Translations under genes and position numbers: made by a program
Assembly (NCBI GenBank): GCA_035546535.1
Contig: DASZWQ010000111.1
Span: 111,456 to 175,455 of the forward strand
Length of the DNA stretch: 64,000 nt
Source of the DNA: Pirellulales bacterium
Lineage (GTDB): Bacteria > Planctomycetota > Planctomycetia > Pirellulales > JACPPG01
Direction: 5' to 3'
Part shown: piece after piece, positions 28,361 to 38,143 of the stretch
Position numbering within the stretch: the stretch's first letter is position 1
Layout of the letters: each line of letters begins with the position of its first letter
The notes under the pieces: model-generated
Told to the model about the DNA's origin: nothing
What the model saw: only the letters and a program-made list of their open reading frames with translations
The model's database searches: none

Positions 28361-29428
28361 ATGGCAACGGTCTTGGTTACAGGCGGTGCTGGCTTCATCG
28401 GCAGTTGCTTTGTCCGGCAATGGCTGGCCGAAGAAGAAGATCCGCTCGTCAATCTCGACAAGCTGACGTACGCTGGCAATCTCGATTCGCTCGAACCGGT
28501 CGCCGGCCATCCGCGCCACCTGTTCGTCGAAGGGGATATTGGCGACCGAGCGCTTGTAGCGCGATTGCTCGAACAGCATCGCCCGCGCGCGATCGTCAAC
28601 TTTGCCGCCGAATCGCACGTCGATCGCTCCATCGACGGGCCCGCCGAATTCGTCCACACCAACGTCGTGGGCACGTTTCAACTGCTCGACGCCGCGCGCA
28701 GCTACTGGAATGCTTTGTCGCCGCGCGAGCGCGGCGCGTTTCGCTTTCTGCAAGTATCGACCGACGAGGTTTACGGTTCGCTCGGCAGCACGGGGCAATT
28801 CACCGAGACGACGCCCTATTCGCCGAATTCGCCTTACTCGGCCAGCAAGGCCGCCTGCGACCATTTCGTGCGTGCTTACCACCACACGTACGGCCTGCCG
28901 ACCTTGATCACGAACTGCTCGAACAACTACGGACCGTACCAGTTTCCCGAAAAGCTGATTCCGCTGATGATCCTCAACGCCATCGAGGGAAAGCCGCTGC
29001 CGGTCTATGGCGATGGGCAGCAAATCCGCGATTGGCTGTACGTCGAGGATCATTGCCGTGCCATCCGCTGCGTGCTGGCCGGCGCGACGCCAGGCGAAAC
29101 TTACAACGTCGGCGGAGACTGCGAACGCGCGAATCTCACGATCGTCGAGCGAATCTGCATGCTCGTCGATCGCGAGCTTCCCAAATTGCCGCATGCGCCC
29201 TGCCGTTCACTGATTACGCACGTGGCCGATCGGCCGGGGCATGACCGGCGCTACGCCATCGACGCCAGCAAGATCCGCCGCGACCTCGGCTGGCAACCGC
29301 GGCAAGATTTCGAATCCAGCCTGGCGCTGACCGTGGATTGGTATCGCAACAATCGCGAGTGGGTCGAGCGTGTCACCAGCGGCTCGTATCGTCGTCAACG
29401 TCTTGGTCTTTTGCGCGCGAGTGCCTGA
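28361..29428 (+). CDS. rfbB: dTDP-glucose 4,6-dehydratase
   Basis: 355 aa. The NAD-binding motif [13 protein letters not shown] lies at residues 5-17, [14 protein letters not shown] at about 85, the active-site STDEVYGS near 130, and [22 protein letters not shown] holds the catalytic Tyr at about 160. [18 protein letters not shown] is diagnostic for RfbB/RmlB. It dehydrates dTDP-glucose to dTDP-4-keto-6-deoxyglucose, the substrate of the divergently encoded RfbC. rfbA begins 2 bases after its stop. Confidence 0.97.
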   Translation: MATVLVTGGAGFIGSCFVRQWLAEEEDPLVNLDKLTYAGNLDSLEPVAGHPRHLFVEGDIGDRALVARLLEQHRPRAIVNFAAESHVDRSIDGPAEFVHTNVVGTFQLLDAARSYWNALSPRERGAFRFLQVSTDEVYGSLGSTGQFTETTPYSPNSPYSASKAACDHFVRAYHHTYGLPTLITNCSNNYGPYQFPEKLIPLMILNAIEGKPLPVYGDGQQIRDWLYVEDHCRAIRCVLAGATPGETYNVGGDCERANLTIVERICMLVDRELPKLPHAPCRSLITHVADRPGHDRRYAIDASKIRRDLGWQPRQDFESSLALTVDWYRNNREWVERVTSGSYRRQRLGLLRASA

Positions 29429-29430
29429 AT

Positions 29431-30351
29431 ATGCCGACTTCACACTGTCCGAAGGGCATCATCCTCGCCGGCGGGTCCGGCACGCGGCTCTATCCGGTCA
29501 CGATGGCCGTTAGCAAGCAATTGCTGCCGGTCTACGACAAGCCGATGATTTATTACCCGTTGTCGGTCCTCATGCTGGCCGGCATTCGCGAAGTGCTGCT
29601 GATCTCGACGCCCGAGGACATCGGCAATTTCGAACGCCTGTTGGGCGACGGTAGCCGGCTGGGTATCGAGATTCGCTATGCCGTGCAACCCAAGCCCGAG
29701 GGGCTGGCCCAAGCCTTCATCATCGGCCGCGAGTTCGTCGCTGACGATCACGTGGCGCTCGTGCTGGGGGACAATATCTTTTACGGCCACGGCCTGCAGA
29801 AGATGTTGGCCCGCGCCGTCGCGCGGCCGCAGGGCGCCACGGTATTTGCTTACCAGGTGCGCGATCCGGAGCGTTATGGAGTGGTCGAGTTGGACGCGAC
29901 GGGCAAGGCTCTGTCGCTTGAAGAGAAGCCGGCCCGCCCGCGCTCGAACCTGGCCGTGACCGGATTGTATTTTTACGACAACAAAGTGCTCGATATCGCG
30001 GCCGGGCTGAAACCCTCGGCACGCGGTGAGTTGGAAATCACGGACGTCAATCGGGCCTACCTTGAACAACACACGTTACACGTCGAAAGTTTCGGCCGCG
30101 GCTTTGCCTGGCTCGATACCGGCACGCACGAGTCGTTGATCCAGGCGGCCAATTTCATCGAAACCGTCGAGCAGCGGCAAGGTTTGAAAATTGCCTGCCT
30201 GGAAGAAGTCGCCCATCACATGGGATTCATCACGGCCGACGATTTGCTGGCCCTCGCCAAGCCGCTAAAAAACAGCTACGGCGACTATCTAAGGCATATC
30301 GCTGCCGACGCCGAAAGAATCCGCCGCCCGGCGCTGCGCGTGGCCGGCTGA
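29431..30351 (+). CDS. rfbA: Glucose-1-phosphate thymidylyltransferase
   Basis: 306 aa from the ATG at 29431, 2 bases after the rfbB stop. The nucleotide loop [16 protein letters not shown] begins near residue 9, followed by [29 protein letters not shown] and [13 protein letters not shown], all typical of RfbA/RmlA. It joins glucose-1-P and dTTP to give dTDP-glucose, the first step before RfbB. No rfbD reductase gene follows, so completion of dTDP-L-rhamnose depends on a gene outside the window or the product is a different 6-deoxyhexose. Confidence 0.97.
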   Translation: MPTSHCPKGIILAGGSGTRLYPVTMAVSKQLLPVYDKPMIYYPLSVLMLAGIREVLLISTPEDIGNFERLLGDGSRLGIEIRYAVQPKPEGLAQAFIIGREFVADDHVALVLGDNIFYGHGLQKMLARAVARPQGATVFAYQVRDPERYGVVELDATGKALSLEEKPARPRSNLAVTGLYFYDNKVLDIAAGLKPSARGELEITDVNRAYLEQHTLHVESFGRGFAWLDTGTHESLIQAANFIETVEQRQGLKIACLEEVAHHMGFITADDLLALAKPLKNSYGDYLRHIAADAERIRRPALRVAG

Positions 30352-30385
30352 GCAACCTAACACCAGCCCGAAGCGACAGCGAACC

Positions 30386-30847
30386 ATGTGGGCCACTCTC
30401 AAGCGTCTGCTCCTGCTGTTCTGGGCCGTGTGGCTGGGACTGGTCGTGGTCTTCAACGTGGCCGATGCGCTCAAGGCCCTGGACGTCTTGCCGACCACGT
30501 TCGTGTGGGCATCGGGCAATTATGGCGCGATTCTGGAAGTGCTCGCCCCCTTCGATTTGCCTGATTGGTTTGCCGGATTTCTGTTCGGCGGAGTGATCGT
30601 CTGGGAAACGATCGGCGCGGCGCTTTATGCGCTTTGCGCTTGGCGCTGGCGTGCCGCCCGCGGCCGAGATGGACAACGCCTGCTGGCGATCACGTTCATG
30701 ACCAGCCTTGGGCTGTGGGCCGCATTTCAAATCGCTTGCGAGGTGTTTCCTTCGGAGCTTGCTTATCGGCTGGGGGCCACGCATCGGTTGTTGTTCACCG
30801 AGACGCTTGCGACCTTGCTGGCCATAATGCTGTTGCCCGACGAGTGA
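30386..30847 (+). CDS. Small multi-pass membrane protein, unknown function
   Basis: 153 aa with about four hydrophobic segments: LLLLFWAVWLGLVVVFNVA near the start, FAGFLFGGVIVWETIGAAL, LLAITFMTSLGLWAAFQI and a terminal FTETLATLLAIMLL. Short charged loops separate them (WRWRAARGRDGQ). No catalytic motif is recognised. It follows rfbA by 34 bases on the same strand and may share its transcript. A role in the glycan locus is possible but unsupported. Confidence 0.6.
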   Translation: MWATLKRLLLLFWAVWLGLVVVFNVADALKALDVLPTTFVWASGNYGAILEVLAPFDLPDWFAGFLFGGVIVWETIGAALYALCAWRWRAARGRDGQRLLAITFMTSLGLWAAFQIACEVFPSELAYRLGATHRLLFTETLATLLAIMLLPDE

Positions 30848-31096
30848 TGGTCCGTCTCTAAAAGGGCCAGATGTATGGCGGGTGACATCCGCGATCGGAA
30901 ACCGAGATTCGCCGCACGCCGTTCCGCGAGAAGAATTAGTGCCGTGTAACCACTTCGGCTGGAAGTTGCCATGGCAACGCTCGCCATCGCGCGGGCCAGC
31001 GCAAAAAAAACGCCCGCGCCAGCGGCGAGCGAGGTCACCAACCTGGCGGGGCAGTGAGAGCGCGGTCCCGGGTGCGCGGGCCCACACGCAAGTCTC

Positions 31097-31696
31097 CTAG
31101 CGCGCTCTGAGCGAGTGGCGGCGGGCGAGCCATACGCCTAGGCCGCCGAGTATCGCCAAGGCAATCGTCGCAGGTTCGGGTGCGACTGTCGTCGTAATAT
31201 GCGCGACGTTCGGACTGAAAGCGAAGCCGTTGTATAGGAATGTCGTGGCGACAGGCAGTTGCCCCACGCCCGGCACGTTGACATCACCCGCGAGCTGTGC
31301 CGGGCTCTCGGTGCTGGTGAATTGAAAGCCAGTTAAGGTGCCGCCAGGCGCGAGGCCACCGTTGAACGAGTAGAATTCGATGCCAAAGCCATCGGTGCCG
31401 CCAAGTGTCGAAGTGATCCCAATCCAGTTCGCGGGGGATACTGTGCCGGTCGGCGCGACAGACATGAAGTTCGTTTCTGGGCTGTCGAGCCAGGCGAACC
31501 AGAGCGTGTCGATCGCCAACGTGCCGGTGTTGTGCAACGTCAACGAGTAGGTAAACGGTGCGCTCGTTTGCTGGGTGCTAAGTGTGACGGTGCCCATGAC
31601 GGCGGCCTGCGTTTGTGTCGCTAGCGCGCCGACGAGGCTAAAGATCGCGAGCAGGCGAACGGCCGTTCGCCGATTGCCCTGATACAGAAACGTCAT
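31097..31696 (-). CDS. PEP-CTERM sorted secreted protein
   Basis: 199 aa from the ATG at 31696, which has GAGAGAGGAA directly upstream. A signal peptide (RLLAIFSLVGALATQTQAA) is followed by a ~140-residue beta-rich, Thr/Ser/Gly-rich domain. The C-terminus is a sorting signal: PEPATIALAILGGLGVWLARR, that is PEP, a hydrophobic helix and a basic end. In established systems such proteins are processed by an exosortase; none is encoded in this window. A second PEP-CTERM gene lies just upstream on the same strand. Confidence 0.85.
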   Translation of the reverse strand: MTFLYQGNRRTAVRLLAIFSLVGALATQTQAAVMGTVTLSTQQTSAPFTYSLTLHNTGTLAIDTLWFAWLDSPETNFMSVAPTGTVSPANWIGITSTLGGTDGFGIEFYSFNGGLAPGGTLTGFQFTSTESPAQLAGDVNVPGVGQLPVATTFLYNGFAFSPNVAHITTTVAPEPATIALAILGGLGVWLARRHSLRAR

Positions 31697-31782
31697 TGTT
31701 CCTCTCTCCATGATGCCAGAATGATTGGTTGACAGCCCCCGTTGTGCGATCGCCCCCATAGAGGTGCCGCGGTGGGCGAGAC

Positions 31783-32424
31783 TCAGCTTGACGTCATGCG
31801 CCGGTGCGCCGCACCGAGCACGCAGAATCCTGCGGCCACAAGGGCCATGCCCCAGGTCGCCGGCTCAGGGGTCGCCTTCACGACGAAGTTGAAGTCGTAG
31901 TTCGTCAACGCACCGAGTTGCTGAACCCAGAACGTGTACGATCCGGCGGCCAAGGGCGCGGTAAATCCCTGCGCGCCTGGGCCTTGCCCCATGCCGGGAA
32001 GGATGTCGAGGCCGACGTTGCCGGCGCCGGGGCCAAAATGCGTCCAACCCAATAAGTTGGCAACATTGGGGGCGGAGGCCGATTCGGTAAAGGTCGTTCC
32101 GTGTTGGACGCCGATGAAGCCTCGCTGATCCGTCGAAGTGAACGACTCGAGCACAAGCTGCGAAAGTTCATCGCCCGTCGGCACGTTGATCGTGAAGTAG
32201 TCGAGGTCGCTCGGATTGCCCACGACCGATCCGATAACGTCGTTGCTGCCGACGGCCACGGCAATTGCCGTCGGGGCGAGACGATCGTTGGAAAGATCAC
32301 CATTAATCGATTCGTTCCACACCGTGGCGGCCGCAGTGGACGTGGCCGCGCAAAGGGCGAGCAGGCACGAGTTGAATGCGAGCTGGACGTGTTTTCTGGT
32401 CGCGGAGCTATGCAAAGTGTTCAT
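31783..32424 (-). CDS. PEP-CTERM sorted secreted protein
   Basis: 213 aa. The signal peptide runs to about residue 33 (NSCLLALCAATSTAAA). The mature part is Asp/Asn/Gly-rich and probably a beta sandwich (SDLDYFTINVPTGDELSQLVL, then SYTFWVQQLG), resembling pre-peptidase-like secreted domains. The end is a PEP-CTERM signal, PEPATWGMALVAAGFCVLGAAHRR. The gene lies 86 bases before the other PEP-CTERM gene, so the two may be co-transcribed. Confidence 0.83.
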   Translation of the reverse strand: MNTLHSSATRKHVQLAFNSCLLALCAATSTAAATVWNESINGDLSNDRLAPTAIAVAVGSNDVIGSVVGNPSDLDYFTINVPTGDELSQLVLESFTSTDQRGFIGVQHGTTFTESASAPNVANLLGWTHFGPGAGNVGLDILPGMGQGPGAQGFTAPLAAGSYTFWVQQLGALTNYDFNFVVKATPEPATWGMALVAAGFCVLGAAHRRMTSS

Positions 32425-33427
32425 GTGCTTTCTCAGTTGTCGATGATTCTCGGTCGTACAAACTGCCCCCTAAGCGCGCGGTACGAGCACAAACGATTCC
32501 GATCCGGTAGCGCCTTCCCGATAAACTCCGCGATCCGACCGCCAGCTCATCGGTCGATTGCCACGAAGATGTACAAACCGCATGTCATCCGTCGGTGGTC
32601 TCGCGCGGGGCGAGAACGCTCACGAGTGAATGACGACAAACGGGAAACTCGGCCATCCGGCCGAGGGGGAAGAGCGCCGGCCGCTTGGATCACAGGCTCA
32701 GGCGTCGCGAGAGGATGCGTGGATTAGCGTCATCCATCGTGGGGGTTGTTGTGCGGTCGCAGAGAATACGCCCCGAGGTAACGCCTGGATTGCCGATTAT
32801 CGAAAAAAATAGCGCCGATGCGGAGATTGGCGTAAGTTAGCTGTTCTCGGCTAACGAGCCGAACCAGCGAGAATCGGCGCGAAGGGCACCGCGGTTGCTC
32901 GCCCAAATTGCAAAGGTCGCTCTCCTGGTCTTAAAACGAAGGTGGCCGCGATCGTTCGCGACTTGTCCGGCGAATGGCCGTTGCAAGGTCGCCCAGCGAC
33001 TGTCGACCGCGTCACGCCACTTGCGATTGTCTTGAGTCGCCACACTGCCTTAGGAGCCACGGTTGGTTTCAAACGGAGTGCTGGCTGGTATCGGGATTTT
33101 CGGGGTTCGGCCGTCGGCGGCGGCAGAGAAAGGCCAGGTCGTTTAACCTCTTTTTTCGGAACGATTCCGACAGGACGCCGAAACGGGCCGGCGCGACCCC
33201 TCGATCCTGAATTCGATCCTGCCCTCGCCTGCGGAAGCCTCGCGCAGCGCATTCTTTGAAAACTTCTCAAGCCGCAGATTCGAGGCGCCCAAAGAGCGCT
33301 CCGAAATTCCAGGTGCAACCATATCGTATAAGGCGCAATTCGTCGGGGCGGTCGCCGGATGTCACCGGCTGGAAACCAGTCGCGAGCAGCATTCGTCATG
33401 AGTCCGATTTTCGGAGCAACAAGTGCG
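32425..33427. other. Long non-coding stretch between PEP-CTERM and RND genes
   Basis: About 1 kb without a credible gene. Frames on both strands are short or Arg/Pro-rich antisense-type. A small hairpin (tcggct-aacg-agccga) lies at about 32848-32863. The stretch must contain the promoters of the PEP-CTERM gene (minus) and of the RND operon (plus), but no clear consensus was found. It could be the remains of a lost gene. Confidence 0.5.
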
Positions 33428-34618
33428 ATGAAACCCATGAGCGTTGTCGTGCGGCGCCCCGTCATCCTCGGCCTGTTGATCGCCGCGCTCGTCCTTGGTG
33501 GCGTGATCGCCGTGACGAAAGTCACTGGGGTCGGAACGACGCTTGCGCGCTTGAAAGAGTTTGTCGAGGGCAGATTCAGTGCGAGTTCTCACCAGGACGA
33601 AGGGGACGCGCAGAGTGAGCAAAGAATCGTAGTGACCACCCCCAAAGTCGAGGACGTGACGATCACCGAGTCCTTCGTCTGCCAGATTCGCTCCCAACGT
33701 CACATCGAGGTTCGCACCTTGGACGGTGGATATATCAAGGCGATCGCGATCCACGAAGGTCAGGCGGTGAAGAAGGGCGACATGATGTTCGAGATTCTGC
33801 CCATCCTCTACAAGGCAAAGTTGGAGGCCGAAAAGGCAAAGGTCAGCGTCGCGCAACAGACATACAAGTACACCCAGCAATTGGCCGAGGACAAAGTCGT
33901 TTCCCAGAACGAGGTGTCACTCAAGAAGGCCGAAATGGAAGAGGCCGAAGCCAAGGCAAAGTACGCCGAGGCGGAATTGAACTTTACCGACGTGAAAGCA
34001 CCGTTCGACGGCATTGTCGACCGCCTGTTGCAGCGAGAGGGAAGCCTGGTCAAGGAGGGGGACGTCCTCACTACATTGGCTGACAACAGCACGATGTGGG
34101 TGTACTTCAACGTGCCGGAGAAATACTACCTGCATTACATGGCCACCCGGAAAGAGCGCGAGGCCGACGACAAAATCGAGCTGGTGCTGGCAAACGGCGA
34201 AATCTTCCCGGAGCCAGGAAAAATCGGCGCGATCGAGGCCGATTTCAACAATGAGAACGGCAACATCAAATTCCGCGCGGATTTTCCGAATCCGCATGGC
34301 CTGCTGCGGCACGGTCAGACCGGCACCATCAAGATCCGCCGGCCCGTGAGAAACGCGCTGGTGATTCCGCAGCGGGCGACGTTCGAGTTTCTCGACAAGC
34401 TGTACGTGTGGGTCGTCGACGAAGTCTCGGTCGTGCATCAGACGCTGATCACGACCAAATTCGAATTGGAGGACATTTTTGTCGTCGATAGCGGACTGAA
34501 GGCGACGGACAAGATCGTTCTGGAGGGGGTGCGAGAGGTCGAGGACGGCCAAAAGATCGAATACACCTTTGTGGCTCCGGAAGAGGCCCTCAAGCACCAG
34601 AAGTATCACGCCGAGTAA
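33428..34618 (+). CDS. RND efflux periplasmic adaptor (membrane fusion protein)
   Basis: 396 aa from the ATG at 33428; ATGs at 33359 and 33398 are alternatives and the GGAG signal is loosely spaced. An N-terminal membrane anchor (PVILGLLIAALVLGGVIAV) is followed by the split lipoyl domain (EVRTLDGGYIKAIAIHEGQAVKKGD and FDGIVDRLLQREGSLVKEGD). Between them lies a helical hairpin rich in Lys, Glu and Ala. A beta-barrel and a membrane-proximal domain follow (HGQTGTIKIRRPVRNALVIPQ). It would link the pump encoded 51 bases downstream to an outer membrane channel; no TolC-like gene is nearby. Confidence 0.9.
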   Translation: MKPMSVVVRRPVILGLLIAALVLGGVIAVTKVTGVGTTLARLKEFVEGRFSASSHQDEGDAQSEQRIVVTTPKVEDVTITESFVCQIRSQRHIEVRTLDGGYIKAIAIHEGQAVKKGDMMFEILPILYKAKLEAEKAKVSVAQQTYKYTQQLAEDKVVSQNEVSLKKAEMEEAEAKAKYAEAELNFTDVKAPFDGIVDRLLQREGSLVKEGDVLTTLADNSTMWVYFNVPEKYYLHYMATRKEREADDKIELVLANGEIFPEPGKIGAIEADFNNENGNIKFRADFPNPHGLLRHGQTGTIKIRRPVRNALVIPQRATFEFLDKLYVWVVDEVSVVHQTLITTKFELEDIFVVDSGLKATDKIVLEGVREVEDGQKIEYTFVAPEEALKHQKYHAE

Positions 34619-34669
34619 CGCCCCGGCGCGATCCTCGCCCCCGAACGCAAACAAGACAGACGCGGATCC

Positions 34670-37600
34670 ATGTTCACGAAAATTCTCACTCGGCCGGCCT
34701 TCGCGATCGTCATTTCGATCGTGCTCCTGTTTCTTGGAGTGCTGGGAATCAAGACCCTCCCGGTGGCGCAGTTCCCTGACATTGCGCCGCCGACGGTGAT
34801 GGTTTCCATCTCTTATCCCGGCGCGAGCGCCAACGTGCTGGTCGATTCGGTTCTGATTCCGTTGGAGCAATCCATCAACGGCGTGCAGAACATGCGCTTT
34901 ATCACCTCCTCGGCGACCAGCGCCGGCGAGGCGACGATCATCATCTACTTCGAGCCCGGCACGGATCCGAACATCAACGTCGTGAACGTGCAAAACCGCG
35001 TCAACATCGTGCTCTTCCAGCTCCCGCCTCTCGTGGTGCGCGAGGGGATCCTGGTCAGCCAGGTCGTGCCGAGCATGCTGATGTACGTAAACATCTACAG
35101 CACGGACCCCCATGCCGACCAGACGGACCTGTTTAACTTCGCCAACCTGTACGTCATGCCCCGGCTGAAGCGGATCCGCGGCATGGGCATCCCCAGAAAC
35201 CTCGGCAACCGCATCTTTGCGATGCGCATCTGGCTCGATCCCGACCGCATGCGCGCCTACAACGTCTCGACCGATGATGTGATGAAGGCGATTTCCGAGC
35301 AGAGCGTGATCGGCTCGCCCGGCCGGCTCGGCGAGGCCACGGGCAAGACGTCGCAATCCAAAGAGTATGTGCTGACGTACATCGGCCGCTACAACAAGTC
35401 GGCGCAGTACGAAAACATCATTTTGAAGGCAAACCCCGACGGCGAGATCCTGCGGCTCAAGGATATCTGCGAGGTGGAGTTAGGCTCCCAGTTCTTCGAC
35501 ATCTACTCCGACATCAACGGGCATCCCGCGGCCTCGATCGCTCTCAAGCAGGCTCCCGGATCCAACGCGGCCGAGGTGATCGAATCGATCAAGTCAGAAC
35601 TCGAAAAAATCAAGAAGCAGTCGTTTCCTCCGGGGATGGACTACGAGTTCGCGTACGATGTTTCGAAATTCCTCGACGCCTCGATCGAAAAGGTGCTGCA
35701 CACGCTGCTCGAAGCGTTTATCCTCGTGTCGCTCGTAGTCTTCATGTTCCTCGGGGATCTGCGATCAACGCTGATCCCGACACTCGCGGTTCCGGTTTCA
35801 CTGGTCGGAACATTCTTTGTCTTGCGGTTGATGGGGCTGTCGATCAACCTGATCACGCTCTTCGCCATGGTTCTCGCGATCGGGGTCGTGGTCGATGACG
35901 CGATCGTGGTCGTCGAGGCGGTTCACGCCAAGATGTCCCAGAAACACTTGTCCCCCTACCGGGCGACGGGCGAGGTCATGCACGAGATCTCGGGCGCGAT
36001 CATCGCCATTACTCTCGTAATGACGTCCGTTTTCGTTCCGGTGACATTCATCCCTGGCGCGACTGGCACCTTCTACCGTGAGTTTGGGATCACGATGGCC
36101 ACGTCCATCATCCTCTCCGGCCTGATCGCGTTGACGTTAACGCCTGTCTTGTGTGCGATGATTCTCAGGCCCCATAGCCACGGCGACGTTGACCCTGAGA
36201 CAAGCCCCGACTTGGAGAACGGGTTTAGTGCAGATACGAGCAAAGCGAAGCGGCCGCGCGGCCTCGCGGTCAAGCTGCTCGTTGCGCTCGGAGGCGCACT
36301 CATCATGTGCGGAGTCACGTATCTGGCCTATGAATTGTGGGGACCGATCGGATTCCTGCTGATTCTTCTGCCCTTCGTGCGGAAGCCTTTTGATCGCGCC
36401 GTCGAGAGGGTCACCGGCGGTTATGCCGCGATCGTCCGGCGGATCGTCACGCGCCGCACGCTGACCGCGGCCGTCGTCGGAGGATTTGCCGTCGGCATCC
36501 TGGTGGTCGACTCGGAGCTGGCAACCGGTTTTATTCCCGGCGAGGACCAAGGCATCATTTACGCGGTTCTGCAGACGCCTCCCGGCTCGACGCTCGAGTA
36601 CACCAACGCCAAATCGCACGAGCTCGAGAAAATCGCCAAGGGGATCGACGAAGTTTCGTCGGTTACCTCGTTGGCCGGATACGAGGTTCTGACCGAAGGC
36701 CGCGGCTCGAACTCCGGCACTTGTATCATCAACTTGAAAAACTGGTCAGACCGCAAGCGCACCGCACGCCAGTTGATCGTCGAACTCGAAGAAAGAAGCC
36801 GCACGATGAGCAACGTGAGGCTCGAGTTCTTCGAACCGCCCGCGGTCCCCGGCTTTGGCAATGCCGGCGGCGTCTCGATGCTCGTCCTCGACACGACCTT
36901 CTCCGCCGACTACCAGCGACTCGGGGAAGTGACCAACAAGTTCATGGCCGCCCTGAAGAAGCGCGCTGAGGTGAGCAACTTGTTCACCTTCTATGCCGCC
37001 AACTACCCGCAGTACGAGTTGAACATCGACAACGACGTGGCCATGCAGAAGGGAGTGACCATCAAGGACGCGATGGACAGCCTCAACATTCTCATTGGCA
37101 GCACCTGGGAACAGGGATTCATTCGCTTCAACTACTTCTACAAGGTTTTCGTCCAGGCCAAGGCGGAGTTTCGCCGTTACCCCACGGATATCGACAACCT
37201 GTTCGTCAAGAACGCCAAAGGGGAAATGGTCCCTTATTCGGCGTTCATGACGATCAAGACCAAGCAAGGACTGAACGAAATCACGCGCTACAACCTGTAC
37301 ACCTCGGCCGCCATTCAATGCGCGCCGAGTGCCGGCTACAGCACCGGTCAAGCCATCCAGGCCATCAAGGAGGTCGCCGCCCAGACGTTGCCTCGCGGCT
37401 TCGACATCGGCTGGACCGGACTGGCGTACGACGAAGCGAGAAAGGGGAACGAGGCGGTTTATATCTTCCTTATCGTCGTCTCCTTCGTTTATCTCGTCCT
37501 GGTCGCTCAATACGAAAGCTTCATCCTGCCGCTGGCAGTTGTCCTGTCGCTGCCGGTCGGACTTTTCGGTTCCTTTTTCTTCCTGAAGGCCACGGGGCTT

Positions 37601-38017
37601 GCGAACGACGTCTATGCCCAGATCGGGCTGATCATGCTGGTCGGCCTGCTGGGAAAGAACGCGATCCTGATCGTGGAATTCGCGATTCAGCGACGGCAGG
37701 ACGGCGAATCACTTCAGGACGCGGCCGTCGAAGGCGCCAAGCAGCGTTTCCGGCCCATACAAATGACATCCTTCGCTTTCATCGCTGGTTTGATTCCTCT
37801 GGTCGTGGCCACCGGCGCCGGCGCGATCGGGAACCGTACCATCGGTACGACGGCGGCTGGTGGGATGCTCATCGGCACGGCCGTCGGAGTGTTGATCATT
37901 CCCGGCCTGTTTTTCCTGTTCGCGCAACTGGAACGTGGGCGAAAGCTGCTCAAGAACGAGAGCGCCCACCCTCTCAGTGAAGTGTTTGAGCACAACCCAA
38001 CGGAGCACCACGGATAA
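34670..38017 (+). CDS. RND multidrug-type efflux pump, inner membrane subunit (AcrB/MexB family)
   Basis: 1115 aa, longer than the ~1050 usual. The N-terminus FAIVISIVLLFLGVLGIKTLPVAQFPDIAPP, the proton-relay GVVVDDAIVVVEAV in TM4 and LLGKNAILIVEFA in TM10 are diagnostic of the HAE1 group. Two large periplasmic loops are present. The extra length lies between TM6 and TM7, where about 70 residues include two added hydrophobic stretches (LLVALGGALIMCGVTYLAY and PIGFLLILLPF). It forms a tripartite pump with the upstream adaptor; substrates are unknown. Confidence 0.95.
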   Translation: MFTKILTRPAFAIVISIVLLFLGVLGIKTLPVAQFPDIAPPTVMVSISYPGASANVLVDSVLIPLEQSINGVQNMRFITSSATSAGEATIIIYFEPGTDPNINVVNVQNRVNIVLFQLPPLVVREGILVSQVVPSMLMYVNIYSTDPHADQTDLFNFANLYVMPRLKRIRGMGIPRNLGNRIFAMRIWLDPDRMRAYNVSTDDVMKAISEQSVIGSPGRLGEATGKTSQSKEYVLTYIGRYNKSAQYENIILKANPDGEILRLKDICEVELGSQFFDIYSDINGHPAASIALKQAPGSNAAEVIESIKSELEKIKKQSFPPGMDYEFAYDVSKFLDASIEKVLHTLLEAFILVSLVVFMFLGDLRSTLIPTLAVPVSLVGTFFVLRLMGLSINLITLFAMVLAIGVVVDDAIVVVEAVHAKMSQKHLSPYRATGEVMHEISGAIIAITLVMTSVFVPVTFIPGATGTFYREFGITMATSIILSGLIALTLTPVLCAMILRPHSHGDVDPETSPDLENGFSADTSKAKRPRGLAVKLLVALGGALIMCGVTYLAYELWGPIGFLLILLPFVRKPFDRAVERVTGGYAAIVRRIVTRRTLTAAVVGGFAVGILVVDSELATGFIPGEDQGIIYAVLQTPPGSTLEYTNAKSHELEKIAKGIDEVSSVTSLAGYEVLTEGRGSNSGTCIINLKNWSDRKRTARQLIVELEERSRTMSNVRLEFFEPPAVPGFGNAGGVSMLVLDTTFSADYQRLGEVTNKFMAALKKRAEVSNLFTFYAANYPQYELNIDNDVAMQKGVTIKDAMDSLNILIGSTWEQGFIRFNYFYKVFVQAKAEFRRYPTDIDNLFVKNAKGEMVPYSAFMTIKTKQGLNEITRYNLYTSAAIQCAPSAGYSTGQAIQAIKEVAAQTLPRGFDIGWTGLAYDEARKGNEAVYIFLIVVSFVYLVLVAQYESFILPLAVVLSLPVGLFGSFFFLKATGLANDVYAQIGLIMLVGLLGKNAILIVEFAIQRRQDGESLQDAAVEGAKQRFRPIQMTSFAFIAGLIPLVVATGAGAIGNRTIGTTAAGGMLIGTAVGVLIIPGLFFLFAQLERGRKLLKNESAHPLSEVFEHNPTEHHG

Positions 38018-38143
38018 AACCTGATTTTCGGGCCCGCTCTGGCGACAGGTCGCTCGTCGGCGTGATTGGATCGCGATAGAATGGGCGCCGGAAACTCCAC
38101 GACTGCCGTGCCCGTTGAAAATTATCCATCGTGGTACTTTTGC

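Noticed and set aside
32851..33525. 224-codon minus-strand frame upstream of the RND adaptor
   Set aside because: It overlaps the adaptor start, is Arg/Pro-rich and shows no domain or ribosome site.
33917..35356. Long minus-strand frame of 479 codons opposite the RND genes
   Set aside because: It spans two well-supported plus-strand genes, is rich in Arg, His and Asp as expected of an antisense shadow, and matches no family.
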